The translations under genes and the position numbers were made by a program. Below, one piece after another: positions 26,642 to 35,045 of a stretch of DNA of 64,000 nucleotides. The first letter of the stretch is position 1; each line of letters opens with the position of its first letter. Where the stretch lies: assembly GCF_045762675.1 (NCBI RefSeq), contig NZ_JBJDLK010000009.1:95253-159252 (forward strand), in the 5' to 3' direction. Below the pieces are notes generated by a model. That model saw nothing but the letters and a program-made list of their open reading frames with translations, did not search any database and was not told where the DNA came from. Origin of the DNA: Elizabethkingia meningoseptica_A. GTDB lineage: Bacteria > Bacteroidota > Bacteroidia > Flavobacteriales > Weeksellaceae.

Positions 26642-28006
26642 TTATTCAACTTCTTCGAAAAACTTTCGAACCTTCTCCATAATAGACTGTCCCAGAGTCG
26701 GTTTAGACTTAGTTCTTTCAGCTTCTTTTATTGGCGAATTTACAACTTCTTCCGCTGTTTCACTCACATTATTTTCTACCTTTTCAGAAACTGTTTCTGC
26801 TGCCTTTTCAAGCTCAGCAGGCTCATCAAATGATCTCTTATCTCTAATCTTCAAGCTTTCCATTAGCAATCCGATAGATGTAGCAAATTCAGGACCTTTC
26901 AGGAACTGGTTTTTATCATTCGCCACATATTCGTTTGCATATCCAATTCTTGCATCAAAACCTGTTACATAGTTGGAAAGCTGACGAAGATGTCTAAGAT
27001 TAGATCCACCTCCTGTTAACACTATTCCTGCAATCAGTTTTTTCTTTTGTTCATAAGCTCCGTAACCTTTAAGCTCATTGTTTACCATTTCCAGAATTTC
27101 TTCTACTCTGGCATTGATAATCTGTGCAAGGGTTTTTAAAGAGATTTCCTTGTCCGGTCTTCCGTGAAGTCCCGGAATCGTAACAAAAGTTGAATCTTTT
27201 TCCAGCTCCGGAACTGCAGAACCGAATTTCACTTTCAGCTTTTCTGCATGATTTTCGATAATAGAACAGCCTTCTTTAATATCATCTGTAATAATACCTC
27301 CTCCGTAAGGAATAACGCATGTATGACGGATAATATTATCTTTAAAGATTGCTACGTCTGTTGTACCGCCACCGATATCTACAATAGCAACACCTGCTTC
27401 TTTCTCTTCCTTGGTCAGAACGGCCTCTGAAGAAGCTAAAGGTTCCAGTGTAAGAGCTTCCATTTCTAAACCGGCTTCTTTTACACATCTGGCGATATTA
27501 CGAATGGATCCCATCTGCCCGACTACAACATGGAAGTTGGCCTCCAGTCTTTTACCGTGCATACCGATTGGTTCCTGAATTTCACCTTCAGAGTCTACTT
27601 TGTATTCCTGTGGTAATACGTGAATAATTTCCTCACCCGGCAGCATAACCAGTTTTTTCACCTGATTTTTAAGCTGTTCGATATCATCTTCTGTGATATA
27701 CCTGTCCGGATGTTCTCTCATTATATAATCTGAATGCTGTAAGCTTCGGATATGCTTTCCTGCAATACCTACAGTAACATTCTTAATCTTCACACCTGCG
27801 CTTTTTTCAGCTTCTGACACAGCAGCCTGAATAGAGCTTATGGTTTGAGATATATTGTTAACAATTCCTTTATGGACACCAAGACTTTTACTTCGTCCTA
27901 CGCCCATTATTTCTATTTTTCCATGAGTATTTTTTCTACCCACAATGGCTACAATCTTGGTAGTCCCAATGTCGAGCCCTACTGCAAATTCGTTTGTTTC
28001 CATCAC
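26642..28006 (-). CDS. ftsA: Cell division protein FtsA
   Basis: 454 residues of the actin-like FtsA family. It starts with VGLDIGTTKIVAIVGRK (phosphate 1), has the SHS2/1C region with HVLPQEYKVD, VDIGGGTTDVAIF (phosphate 2) and IVLTGGGSNL near the adenosine site. A C-terminal amphipathic helix, MEKVRKFFEEVE, would bind the inner membrane. It tethers FtsZ filaments. A Glu/Ala-rich linker precedes the helix. It sits between ftsQ and ftsZ. Confidence 0.95.
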   Translation of the reverse strand: MMETNEFAVGLDIGTTKIVAIVGRKNTHGKIEIMGVGRSKSLGVHKGIVNNISQTISSIQAAVSEAEKSAGVKIKNVTVGIAGKHIRSLQHSDYIMREHPDRYITEDDIEQLKNQVKKLVMLPGEEIIHVLPQEYKVDSEGEIQEPIGMHGKRLEANFHVVVGQMGSIRNIARCVKEAGLEMEALTLEPLASSEAVLTKEEKEAGVAIVDIGGGTTDVAIFKDNIIRHTCVIPYGGGIITDDIKEGCSIIENHAEKLKVKFGSAVPELEKDSTFVTIPGLHGRPDKEISLKTLAQIINARVEEILEMVNNELKGYGAYEQKKKLIAGIVLTGGGSNLRHLRQLSNYVTGFDARIGYANEYVANDKNQFLKGPEFATSIGLLMESLKIRDKRSFDEPAELEKAAETVSEKVENNVSETAEEVVNSPIKEAERTKSKPTLGQSIMEKVRKFFEEVE

Positions 28007-28031
28007 TATCTCTTTTATCCAGTTTGATTTA

Positions 28032-28946
28032 TTATTTTCTTTTTTTATTCTTTTCCTCCTTCACTTGCTTTTTAGCTCCTTCCTTTTTAGGTTTTTCCTT
28101 TTTTCGTTCTACTTTTTTCTCGGGAGGCGCTTTCTTTTTCTCTGGTTCTTTTTTCTCTGCTACAGGTGTTGGCCTCGCGATCACCGTGTTGGGAATCTTC
28201 TGGCTCAGTAAACTATCTGCATCAGATTTAAATCCTTTCCTCAGGGTTGTTACAACCTGATTATTATACTTTACAGAGATTTGTCTGTACTTCATAGGAT
28301 CCTGATAAATAAGATACCTCTCGGCAAAAGTTTTAAATCCTTTCAGTTTAAAATCTATATTATCCAGATCTCCAAGTTGCACTTTAAAGTTTCCTTCATC
28401 TGTAAGCAACTCATAATTTTCTCCATCTTTATTGATTCCTACAAAATACTTTTTATTGAAGTCATCCTGTCCTATTTTATCAATAAGTGCACTTAATCCT
28501 TTGTAATCTTCTTTTGGTATATCACCAGAGACTAACATACACGGATAAGAAAACCTGTCGGACAGTGGAAACTCTTCTCCGTTTTTATCAACATAAAACT
28601 GCTTCGTCCCATTGCTAATTCTCATAACCGGTACTCTTTGTTTTACATCTACATTCAGAACTCCGTTCAGATTCAGATATACATTGGCACTATCTACGGC
28701 TTTCAGGGCATTAAGCTTTTTTTCCAGCTGAGGAATATCCAAAGTTCCAACTTTCCCCGAAGGGTTGCTTTTTTTTACAATACTTTGTATTGTAGCCTCA
28801 TTTATAAAATATACAGGAGTTTCCTGTGTTAAATCTATTTTTAGTTTCTGTTCTTTTGTACTGAAGCGTTTCAATGAAAAATTGAGTAGAAATGCCAAAA
28901 GCACTAATACTACAAAAATTTTTAATATTCTATATTTATTTTTCAT
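28032..28946 (-). CDS. ftsQ: Cell division protein FtsQ/DivIB-like
   Basis: 304 residues. A single membrane helix (ILKIFVVLVLLAFLLNFSL) near the N-terminus is followed by a POTRA-type region (INEATIQSIVKKSNPSGKVGTLDIPQLEKKL) and the FtsQ beta domain. The C-terminal about 45 residues are almost entirely Lys, Glu, Pro and Arg (EKKEPEKKKAPPEKKVERK), an unusual basic tail that may bind peptidoglycan or a partner. The call rests on its position before ftsA and on this domain plan, since the family is poorly conserved. Confidence 0.85.
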   Translation of the reverse strand: MKNKYRILKIFVVLVLLAFLLNFSLKRFSTKEQKLKIDLTQETPVYFINEATIQSIVKKSNPSGKVGTLDIPQLEKKLNALKAVDSANVYLNLNGVLNVDVKQRVPVMRISNGTKQFYVDKNGEEFPLSDRFSYPCMLVSGDIPKEDYKGLSALIDKIGQDDFNKKYFVGINKDGENYELLTDEGNFKVQLGDLDNIDFKLKGFKTFAERYLIYQDPMKYRQISVKYNNQVVTTLRKGFKSDADSLLSQKIPNTVIARPTPVAEKKEPEKKKAPPEKKVERKKEKPKKEGAKKQVKEEKNKKRK

Positions 28947-28987
28947 TCTTTTATCTCAATACCTATTTATTTCTGAACATATTTTTC

Positions 28988-29050
28988 TTGAATGCAAAGA
29001 CCGCAAAGGATTTATACTTTTTTTGTTTCGCTAAGCCGCTTCGCTTAAGC
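28988..29050. repeat. Left flanking repeat of the GxxExxY unit
   Basis: Contains TTGAATGCAAAGACCGCAAAGG and a TTCGCTAAGCCGCTTCGCTTAAGC hairpin-like stretch just after the stop of the GxxExxY gene. The TTGAAtGCAAAG core returns inverted on the other side of the gene. Confidence 0.55.
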
Positions 29051-29443
29051 TATGCCTTTTTCATTTTCAAGCCTGTTTACAATTCTTTTTATTCCTGTTT
29101 TAAACAATTTTGAATTAAAATTCAATAACAAACCTAATCTATAATCTCCTAATTTTAAATAATTCATAAGCTGTGCTGCGTGAAAGTCAATTAAACTTTC
29201 TTGTGCTTTAATTTCCATAACAACTTTGTTTTCTATCAGCAAATCCACTTTAAACGCATTACTCACTTCCAAATCTTCATAAATTATCGACAAATGTTTT
29301 TGTCTTTCAACATATAAGCCTCTTTTCACTAATTCATAAGCCAAACATTGCTCATATACTGTTTCATACAACCCCATTCCTAAAGTTTTATGCACTTTAA
29401 GTCCTGCATCTATTACTTCTTTAGAAATTTCGTTTTCTGTCAT
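29045..29443 (-). CDS. GxxExxY-family protein (PDDEXK-type) inserted in the dcw cluster
   Basis: About 132 residues from the ATG at 29443. The name motif is GMGLYETVYEQC near residue 24, and the conserved VDLLIENKVVMEIKAQESL segment carries the D-x-E-x-K arrangement of PDDEXK nucleases (D, then E-I-K). The family TIGR04256 is common in Bacteroidota and has no established function. The gene lies between ftsQ and murC and is flanked by TTGAA(C/T)GCAAAG repeats in inverted order. An upstream in-frame ATG at 29485 reads through repeat sequence and is less likely. Confidence 0.8.
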   Translation of the reverse strand: MTENEISKEVIDAGLKVHKTLGMGLYETVYEQCLAYELVKRGLYVERQKHLSIIYEDLEVSNAFKVDLLIENKVVMEIKAQESLIDFHAAQLMNYLKLGDYRLGLLLNFNSKLFKTGIKRIVNRLENEKGIA

Positions 29444-29499
29444 TTTTAACTTTGCTAAGTGAAACGCCTCTGCTTTCTTATTCAAAAATCACCTACTCA

Positions 29500-29516
29500 T
29501 GCCCTTTGCGTTCAAA
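29500..29516. repeat. Right flanking repeat of the GxxExxY unit
   Basis: CCCTTTGCGTTCAAAA, the inverted counterpart of TTGAATGCAAAG on the left side. It ends 10 bp before the murC stop, so the guest unit fits exactly into the gap. Confidence 0.55.
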
Positions 29517-29526
29517 ATATAATAAA

Positions 29527-30885
29527 TTATTCTTTTTCTTTTCCCATCCATGCCATTATCGGGTCATACAGGGTATCTATATTTCCTGCTCCCACAGTAA
29601 GAAGGATATCAAAATCTTTACTCTTTATTTTTTCGAATGCATCCTGAAGATTGCTTACTTCCTTTTTATCACTTTTAACTTTCTCCAGCAACCAGTCTGA
29701 GGTTATTCCTTCTATCGGAAGTTCGCGCGCCGGATAGATATCCAGCAGAATCAACTCATCTCCTTTGCTAAGACTATCCGCAAAACCATCAGCAAAATCC
29801 CTTGTTCTTGTAAACAAATGCGGCTGGAATACAATTAATAACTTTTTATTCGGATAGAATGTTTTTACAGATCCAATTACAGCATTCAGTTCTGTTGGAT
29901 GATGTGCATAGTCATCTATGTAAATTTTACCATTTTCGAAGAAATGCTTCGTATATCTTCTCTTGATTCCTTTGAATGATTTTATTCCTTTTTTAAGGTC
30001 TTCATAGCTTGCTCCGAGCTGATGAACGATAGCTATAGCAACAGTAGCATTCTCAACATTATGAATTCCAGGAAGATGCCATTCAAAATCTTCAATAGTT
30101 TCCTCACCTGCATGAAAATCAAACCGAAGGGTTCCCCCCTCCATTCTGATACTATCAGAATAATAATCAGCTTCTTCGTTTACTGCATATGATACTGAAT
30201 TTCTTCCGATATCCAGACCTTTACGTACGAAGAGTTTATCATTATCGGCCACAAGTGCTGCAAAATCACGGAATGACTGCTCAATTGTATTCGTATCCCC
30301 GTAAATATCCAGATGATCGGCATCCATTGAAGTGACAACAGCCCATTTAGGACGAAGATTCATAAAAGAGCGATCATACTCATCTGCCTCCACCACAGAA
30401 ATATCTGTTCCGTTATAAATAAAGTTGGAACCATAGTTTTCTGCAATTCCTCCTAAAAATCCGGAGAATGGAAGATTTGCAACTTTACAAAGGTGTGTAA
30501 TCAATGTAGAAGTTGTTGTTTTTCCATGAGTCCCGGCAACAGCAACACAATTTGTAGTTTCTGTAAGAATCCCCAGAACTTTGGCTCTTTTCATTATGGT
30601 AAAGCCTTTTTCCGTGAAATAGTCAAGGATTTTAAGATCTTTGATCGCGGGTGTAAAAACAATCAGCGTATTATCCGGTGACAGACGTTCTTCAGCCTGT
30701 GTTAGCACATCATCGAAATTAATGCTTATACCTTCTTCCTGAAGTGCATTGGTAAGCTTTGTATGTGTTTTATCATAACCTGCTACCGATTTTCCCACAG
30801 AGTGAAAGTAACGAGCCAGCGTACTCATACCTATTCCGCCAATTCCTATAAAATAATAATTTTCGTATGTATTAACATCAGCCAT
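29527..30885 (-). CDS. murC: UDP-N-acetylmuramate-L-alanine ligase
   Basis: 452 residues of the Mur ligase family. The Rossmann start is YFIGIGGIGMSTLARYF, which binds UDP-MurNAc. The P-loop is VAGTHGKTTTSTLI near 115. VVEADEYDRSF and the C-terminal YIDDYAHHPTELNAVI motif are typical of MurC. It adds L-alanine as the first residue of the peptidoglycan stem peptide. It lies between the two guest genes at 29.0-29.4 and 31.0-31.3 kb. Confidence 0.95.
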   Translation of the reverse strand: MADVNTYENYYFIGIGGIGMSTLARYFHSVGKSVAGYDKTHTKLTNALQEEGISINFDDVLTQAEERLSPDNTLIVFTPAIKDLKILDYFTEKGFTIMKRAKVLGILTETTNCVAVAGTHGKTTTSTLITHLCKVANLPFSGFLGGIAENYGSNFIYNGTDISVVEADEYDRSFMNLRPKWAVVTSMDADHLDIYGDTNTIEQSFRDFAALVADNDKLFVRKGLDIGRNSVSYAVNEEADYYSDSIRMEGGTLRFDFHAGEETIEDFEWHLPGIHNVENATVAIAIVHQLGASYEDLKKGIKSFKGIKRRYTKHFFENGKIYIDDYAHHPTELNAVIGSVKTFYPNKKLLIVFQPHLFTRTRDFADGFADSLSKGDELILLDIYPARELPIEGITSDWLLEKVKSDKKEVSNLQDAFEKIKSKDFDILLTVGAGNIDTLYDPIMAWMGKEKE

Positions 30886-30963
30886 CTGACTTCTTGTTTT
30901 TTTATTTAATTATAATCTGTTAAACTTATTATAAGTAATTATTACCTATGCTAATTTTATTCA

Positions 30964-30988
30964 CTTGTCAGGCTGAGCCTGTTGAAGC
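30964..30988. repeat. Left inverted repeat flanking the GIY-YIG gene
   Basis: CTTGTCAGGCTGAGCCTGTTGAAGC. Its reverse complement aligns with the repeat at 31297-31319, so the two copies face each other around the GIY-YIG gene. The core is itself palindromic (CAGGCTGAGCCTG). Confidence 0.7.
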
Positions 30989-30992
30989 TTAT

Positions 30993-31286
30993 TTATTCCT
31001 TCATCCTGTTTTTGGATAATTCCGGCAATAAATCCCAATCATCATTGATTATAGCTTCTTTCTTTTTTCTGCTCCAGCCTTTTATTTGTTTTTCAAAAGC
31101 TATTGCCTGGTTTATGTCATTGAACTCGTAATGAAAAACTAATTCAACAGGTCTTCTTAAATATGTATAGCTCTCCGGATTATATCCGTTATTGTGTTCA
31201 TTAATTCTTTTGTCCAAATCATTTGTTACTCCTGTATAATAAGAATTGTCTGAACATTTTACAATATATACATAATAAGTTTTCAT
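30993..31286 (-). CDS. Small stand-alone GIY-YIG nuclease
   Basis: 97 residues, essentially one GIY-YIG domain. The motif is YVYIVKCSDNSYYTGVTNDLDKRINEH, with the YVY and YTG strands and the catalytic-type arginine in KRINEH. The acidic residue is in QAIAFEKQIKGW. Here all usual active-site positions are kept. Such single-domain nucleases are numerous in Bacteroidota; whether they cleave a given DNA structure is not known. The gene sits between murC and murG and is bounded by inverted repeats 4 bp and 10 bp away. Confidence 0.88.
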   Translation of the reverse strand: MKTYYVYIVKCSDNSYYTGVTNDLDKRINEHNNGYNPESYTYLRRPVELVFHYEFNDINQAIAFEKQIKGWSRKKKEAIINDDWDLLPELSKNRMKE

Positions 31287-31296
31287 CTTTACTTAT

Positions 31297-31319
31297 CCTT
31301 CGACAGGCTCAGGATGACA
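31297..31319. repeat. Right inverted repeat flanking the GIY-YIG gene
   Basis: CCTTCGACAGGCTCAGGATGACA, an inverted near-copy of the repeat at 30964-30988 (shared core ACAGGCTCAG). It ends 13 bp before the murG stop. Confidence 0.7.
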
Positions 31320-31332
31320 CTGTTGATTATTT

Positions 31333-32439
31333 TTATTTTGCATTATACAATTTCAATATCTCATCTACAATTTGTTTTGTGGCTTCCGGTTTCCCAAATT
31401 TTCCGAGGTTTACCATCATCTCTTTTCTCAATGCCTCATTTTCGCAAATCTGTTCCAGAGTACTCCAGAACTTATCTTTCATTTCCACATCTTTTACCAT
31501 GAAGGCGGCTTTCTGATCTACCAGACTTTGTGCATTTTTTGTCTGATGATCTTCCGCTGCTGTTGGTAACGGAACAAGAAGTATGGGTTTAACTGCTAAT
31601 GCCAATTCTGAAATGGCAATAGCCCCGGCCCTTGAAACAATAACATCTGCTGCTGAATAAGCAACTTCCATTTCTTTTATAAATTCTCTCAGTTGAATTT
31701 GAGATTTAAGATCGGAAATTTGAGATTCTCCACTCAAAGCCTGATAATCCAGTTTTCCGGTTTGCCATATCAACTGATATCCTTTTTCTGCAAGTTTATC
31801 CAGGTTATCTTTCCAGCCGTTGTTAAGCGTTCTGGCCCCCTGGCTTCCCCCCACAGAAAGAATTGTCAGTTTATTTTGTAATCCGAATTTTTCTTTTGCA
31901 GCTTCTGGCGACAGTTTTCCATCAAGAATATTCTGCCGAACAGGATTTCCTAAGAATTTAACTTCAGTTTTAGGAAAAAAGCTTTCCATTCCCGGATAGG
32001 CCGTAAAAACAGCTTTTGCCTTTTTAGACAAAATTTTATTGGTTACTCCCGGAAATGAATTCTGCTCCTGAATAAAGGTAGGAATGCCTAGTTGTGAAGC
32101 TGCCCATAAAGCAGGCCCACTGGCAAAACCTCCCGTACCTATTGCAAAATCCGGTTTAAAGTTTCTGATAATTTTTTTTGCTCTGGAGATACTGTTCAGC
32201 AGCCTGAAAGGTAACCTGAAATTAGAAAGAATATTACCTCTGTCAAACCCGGCAATATCCAAACCTTCAATTTTAAATCCTGCCTGCGGAACTTTTTCCA
32301 TTTCCATCTTTCCCAAGGCACCTATAAACAAAAACTCAGCATCAGGATATCTCTTCTGGATTTCCTGTGCTATGGAAACTGCCGGAAAAATATGTCCTCC
32401 GGTTCCTCCTCCGCTTAATAGTACTCTAGGCGATGTCAT
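31333..32439 (-). CDS. murG: UDP-GlcNAc transferase to lipid I (MurG)
   Basis: 368 residues, GT28. It starts with SGGGTGGHIFPAVSIAQEI, the glycine-rich loop of MurG. It also has FIQEQNSFPGVTNKIL, then SVGGSQGARTLN and VIVSRAGAIAISEL in the C-terminal nucleotide-sugar domain. It makes lipid II from lipid I on the inner face of the membrane. Its start overlaps the end of ftsW by 14 bp. Confidence 0.95.
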   Translation of the reverse strand: MTSPRVLLSGGGTGGHIFPAVSIAQEIQKRYPDAEFLFIGALGKMEMEKVPQAGFKIEGLDIAGFDRGNILSNFRLPFRLLNSISRAKKIIRNFKPDFAIGTGGFASGPALWAASQLGIPTFIQEQNSFPGVTNKILSKKAKAVFTAYPGMESFFPKTEVKFLGNPVRQNILDGKLSPEAAKEKFGLQNKLTILSVGGSQGARTLNNGWKDNLDKLAEKGYQLIWQTGKLDYQALSGESQISDLKSQIQLREFIKEMEVAYSAADVIVSRAGAIAISELALAVKPILLVPLPTAAEDHQTKNAQSLVDQKAAFMVKDVEMKDKFWSTLEQICENEALRKEMMVNLGKFGKPEATKQIVDEILKLYNAK

Positions 32440-33652
32440 TTATTTCTTCTATTGTTTGTTTTTTCCCCATTCCTTCTTCCTCATTGGTCAGAATTCTGGA
32501 GCTTACACTTAATATAATTCCAAGTTGCAGATAAGTTACCAGCATGGATGTACCTCCGTAACTTATTAGTGGCAGCGGCTGTCCTGTTACCGGAATAAGA
32601 TTCACGGCCACAGCAATATTTACAGATAACTGTACAAAAATCATAATTCCAAGCGCCAGCACCAGCAACGATCCGAAGAACATGGGTATTTTACTGGCAA
32701 TCATCACGATTCTTACCACCATAATAAAATACAGAATAATGAGTATTGTTGCTCCAATTGCTCCATATTCTTCAACAATAATGGCAAATATGAAATCGGA
32801 TACCGACTGAGGCAATGTTTGTTTCAATGCACTTTTCCCCGGCCCCATTCCAATAGCACCACCATGTACAATGGCTGCTTTGGCCTGCATTACCTGATAA
32901 TTTTTAGCTTTATCCTCTTCTGTTAAAGCTTCATCTTTTTTCTTGCTAAAAGCTTCTATACGGCTTTTCCATGTGTGAACACGGTTTCCTCCGATAAGAT
33001 TCGTATTTAGTGCTACCACAAGGAAAATGCCTGCAAAAACTGCCAAAGCTCCGGAAAATCCGGCAATATATTTAATCGGGAGTCTTCCCAATGCCATAAC
33101 AATTAATGATACAAACATGATCATTAAAGCTGTAGATCCGTTATCTTTAGCAACCAGTCCGAATACCAGTAAGGTTGGCCCGAACAGGTAAATAATGTTT
33201 TCTATCGGAAGTCTTTCTCTTGTTATCTTTTTTGTCAGATATCTGCAGATATAAATGATCAGCATAAGATAAGCAAAAGTTGAAGGTTGAAATGAAATCG
33301 GAGTTCCCGGAATCTTCAACCATCTGGAAGCACTCGCACCATCAATTTTCTGTCCCGTAAAAGTTGTCAGTAGCAAAAGGAATACTGTTATACCCAACAA
33401 AATACTGCTTAGTTTACCTATATATTCATATTTCACCACCCCTACGAGGCGCATAATACCAAAGCCTAAAATCACAAAGAAAATATGCTTGATAACGTGC
33501 CCTGTTGTCGTCCCGTTATTTACGATATACTCCAGGTTGGAACTCGCAGAATATACCGGGAATATGGAGAAAATGGAAATCAAAATGATAACCATCCAAA
33601 GGACTTTGTCTCCCTTCAGAAATTCAAATTTGTTATCTGTATTATTTTCCAT
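32426..33652 (-). CDS. ftsW: Peptidoglycan glycosyltransferase FtsW
   Basis: 408 residues of the SEDS family with about ten membrane helices. The conserved loop around HTWKSRIEAF and the C-terminal stretch LPLISYGGTSMLVTYLQLGIILSVS are seen, as is the SFQPSTFAYLMLIIY segment. It polymerises septal lipid II together with FtsI from the same cluster. FtsW rather than RodA is chosen because of its position between murD and murG. Confidence 0.92.
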   Translation of the reverse strand: MENNTDNKFEFLKGDKVLWMVIILISIFSIFPVYSASSNLEYIVNNGTTTGHVIKHIFFVILGFGIMRLVGVVKYEYIGKLSSILLGITVFLLLLTTFTGQKIDGASASRWLKIPGTPISFQPSTFAYLMLIIYICRYLTKKITRERLPIENIIYLFGPTLLVFGLVAKDNGSTALMIMFVSLIVMALGRLPIKYIAGFSGALAVFAGIFLVVALNTNLIGGNRVHTWKSRIEAFSKKKDEALTEEDKAKNYQVMQAKAAIVHGGAIGMGPGKSALKQTLPQSVSDFIFAIIVEEYGAIGATILIILYFIMVVRIVMIASKIPMFFGSLLVLALGIMIFVQLSVNIAVAVNLIPVTGQPLPLISYGGTSMLVTYLQLGIILSVSSRILTNEEEGMGKKQTIEEINDIA

Positions 33653-33664
33653 TTTTACTTTTAC

Positions 33665-35011
33665 TTAGTCTTCTTTTATTTCTTCTCCCTCCAGTACATA
33701 TTTTTTGAACTGATCTCCCCTGTCTTCATAGCTTTTGAATAAATCGAAGCTGGAGCAGCATGGTGCCAGTAATACCGTATCGCCTGGCTCAGCAATACTT
33801 TTACACAGCTTCACACATTCTTCCATGCTGGATGTTTCAAAGATCAGATCTTTTTTATTCTGGAAAAACTGGATAATTTTTTCGTTATCCAATCCTAAGC
33901 AGACAATAGCACGAACCTTTTTCTTTACAAGCTCCTCAATCTCTGTGTAGTCATTTCCTTTATCTATACCGCCAACAATCCATACTGCCGGATATTTTAC
34001 ACTTTCCAGTGCATAATAAGCTGCATTTACATTCGTGGCTTTACTATCATTGATATATTTTACATCATTAATAACGGCCACCTGTTCCAGCCTGTGCGGA
34101 ACAGCCTGAAATGTCATCAGACTATTGCGGATACTTTCATTACTAATATTCAATAGCTTACCGGCTATACTTGCTGCAAGGCTATTTGCTACATTATGAT
34201 TTCCTACAAGTGACAGGTCCGAAACCTTCATTTTGAAATCTTCCTGAAGCTTAACTACCAATTCATTATCAATTGCATAGCCGCCTTCACTAAGCTTCTC
34301 TTTGATAGAGAAAGGAATCATCGTTGCATTAATTTCAAGTGTCTGAAGCAGCTTTTGGCTCATTTCATCATCTTTATTGTAGATGAAATAATTGTCATTC
34401 TCCTGATTTTCTGCAATTCTGAATTTTGCTAATGCATATTCTTCATAATTGTAGTTATACTGATCCAAATGATCCTGTGACAGGTTCAGCAATAAACTGA
34501 TATAAGGTCTGAAATTCTGGATATCATCTAACTGAAAACTGCTTACTTCCAGTACATAATAATCAAAATCATCAGTTGCTACCTGATAAGCAAAGCTTTT
34601 TCCTATATTTCCACCCAACCCTACGTTATACCCGTCATTTTTCAGGATATGATAGATTAATGATGTCGTTGTTGTTTTACCATTACTTCCTGTAACTGCA
34701 ATGATTTTAGCATCCGTAAAATGATAGGCAAATTCCAATTCCGAAGAAAGGCGTATACCTTTCTGGTGAATTTTCCCTACAATTTCTGCCTTTTTCGGAA
34801 TTCCCGGGCTTTTAATGATCCAGTCAGCTGCAAGAATTCTTTCTTCATTATGACCGCCCTCCTCGAAATCAATTGCATTGTCGAGTAATATTGTTTTATA
34901 GTTATCTCTGATAGATCCCTGATCAGACAAAAAAACATCCAGACCTTTCTTCTTTGCCAGAAAAGCAGCTCCAACACCGCTTTCTCCGCCACCAAGAATA
35001 ACGACTTTCAT
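33665..35011 (-). CDS. murD: UDP-MurNAc-L-alanine-D-glutamate ligase
   Basis: 448 residues from the ATG at 35011, which gives the Rossmann start MKVVILGGGESGVGAAFLA. The P-loop is AVTGSNGKTTTTSLIYH near 105, with YINDSKATNVNAAYYAL in the last domain, typical of MurD. It adds D-glutamate to UDP-MurNAc-L-Ala. An in-frame ATG at 35044 would add 11 residues without family support. It lies between ftsW and mraY with no large gaps. Confidence 0.94.
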   Translation of the reverse strand: MKVVILGGGESGVGAAFLAKKKGLDVFLSDQGSIRDNYKTILLDNAIDFEEGGHNEERILAADWIIKSPGIPKKAEIVGKIHQKGIRLSSELEFAYHFTDAKIIAVTGSNGKTTTTSLIYHILKNDGYNVGLGGNIGKSFAYQVATDDFDYYVLEVSSFQLDDIQNFRPYISLLLNLSQDHLDQYNYNYEEYALAKFRIAENQENDNYFIYNKDDEMSQKLLQTLEINATMIPFSIKEKLSEGGYAIDNELVVKLQEDFKMKVSDLSLVGNHNVANSLAASIAGKLLNISNESIRNSLMTFQAVPHRLEQVAVINDVKYINDSKATNVNAAYYALESVKYPAVWIVGGIDKGNDYTEIEELVKKKVRAIVCLGLDNEKIIQFFQNKKDLIFETSSMEECVKLCKSIAEPGDTVLLAPCCSSFDLFKSYEDRGDQFKKYVLEGEEIKED

Positions 35012-35045
35012 CTTTCCGCCTTGAATCCCTGTCTGCTTTTCCATT

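Noticed and set aside
27945..28260. Two overlapping Phe-rich plus-strand frames beneath the start of ftsA and the end of ftsQ
   Set aside because: They are the antisense of the Lys/Glu-rich FtsQ tail and contain long Phe/Leu runs.
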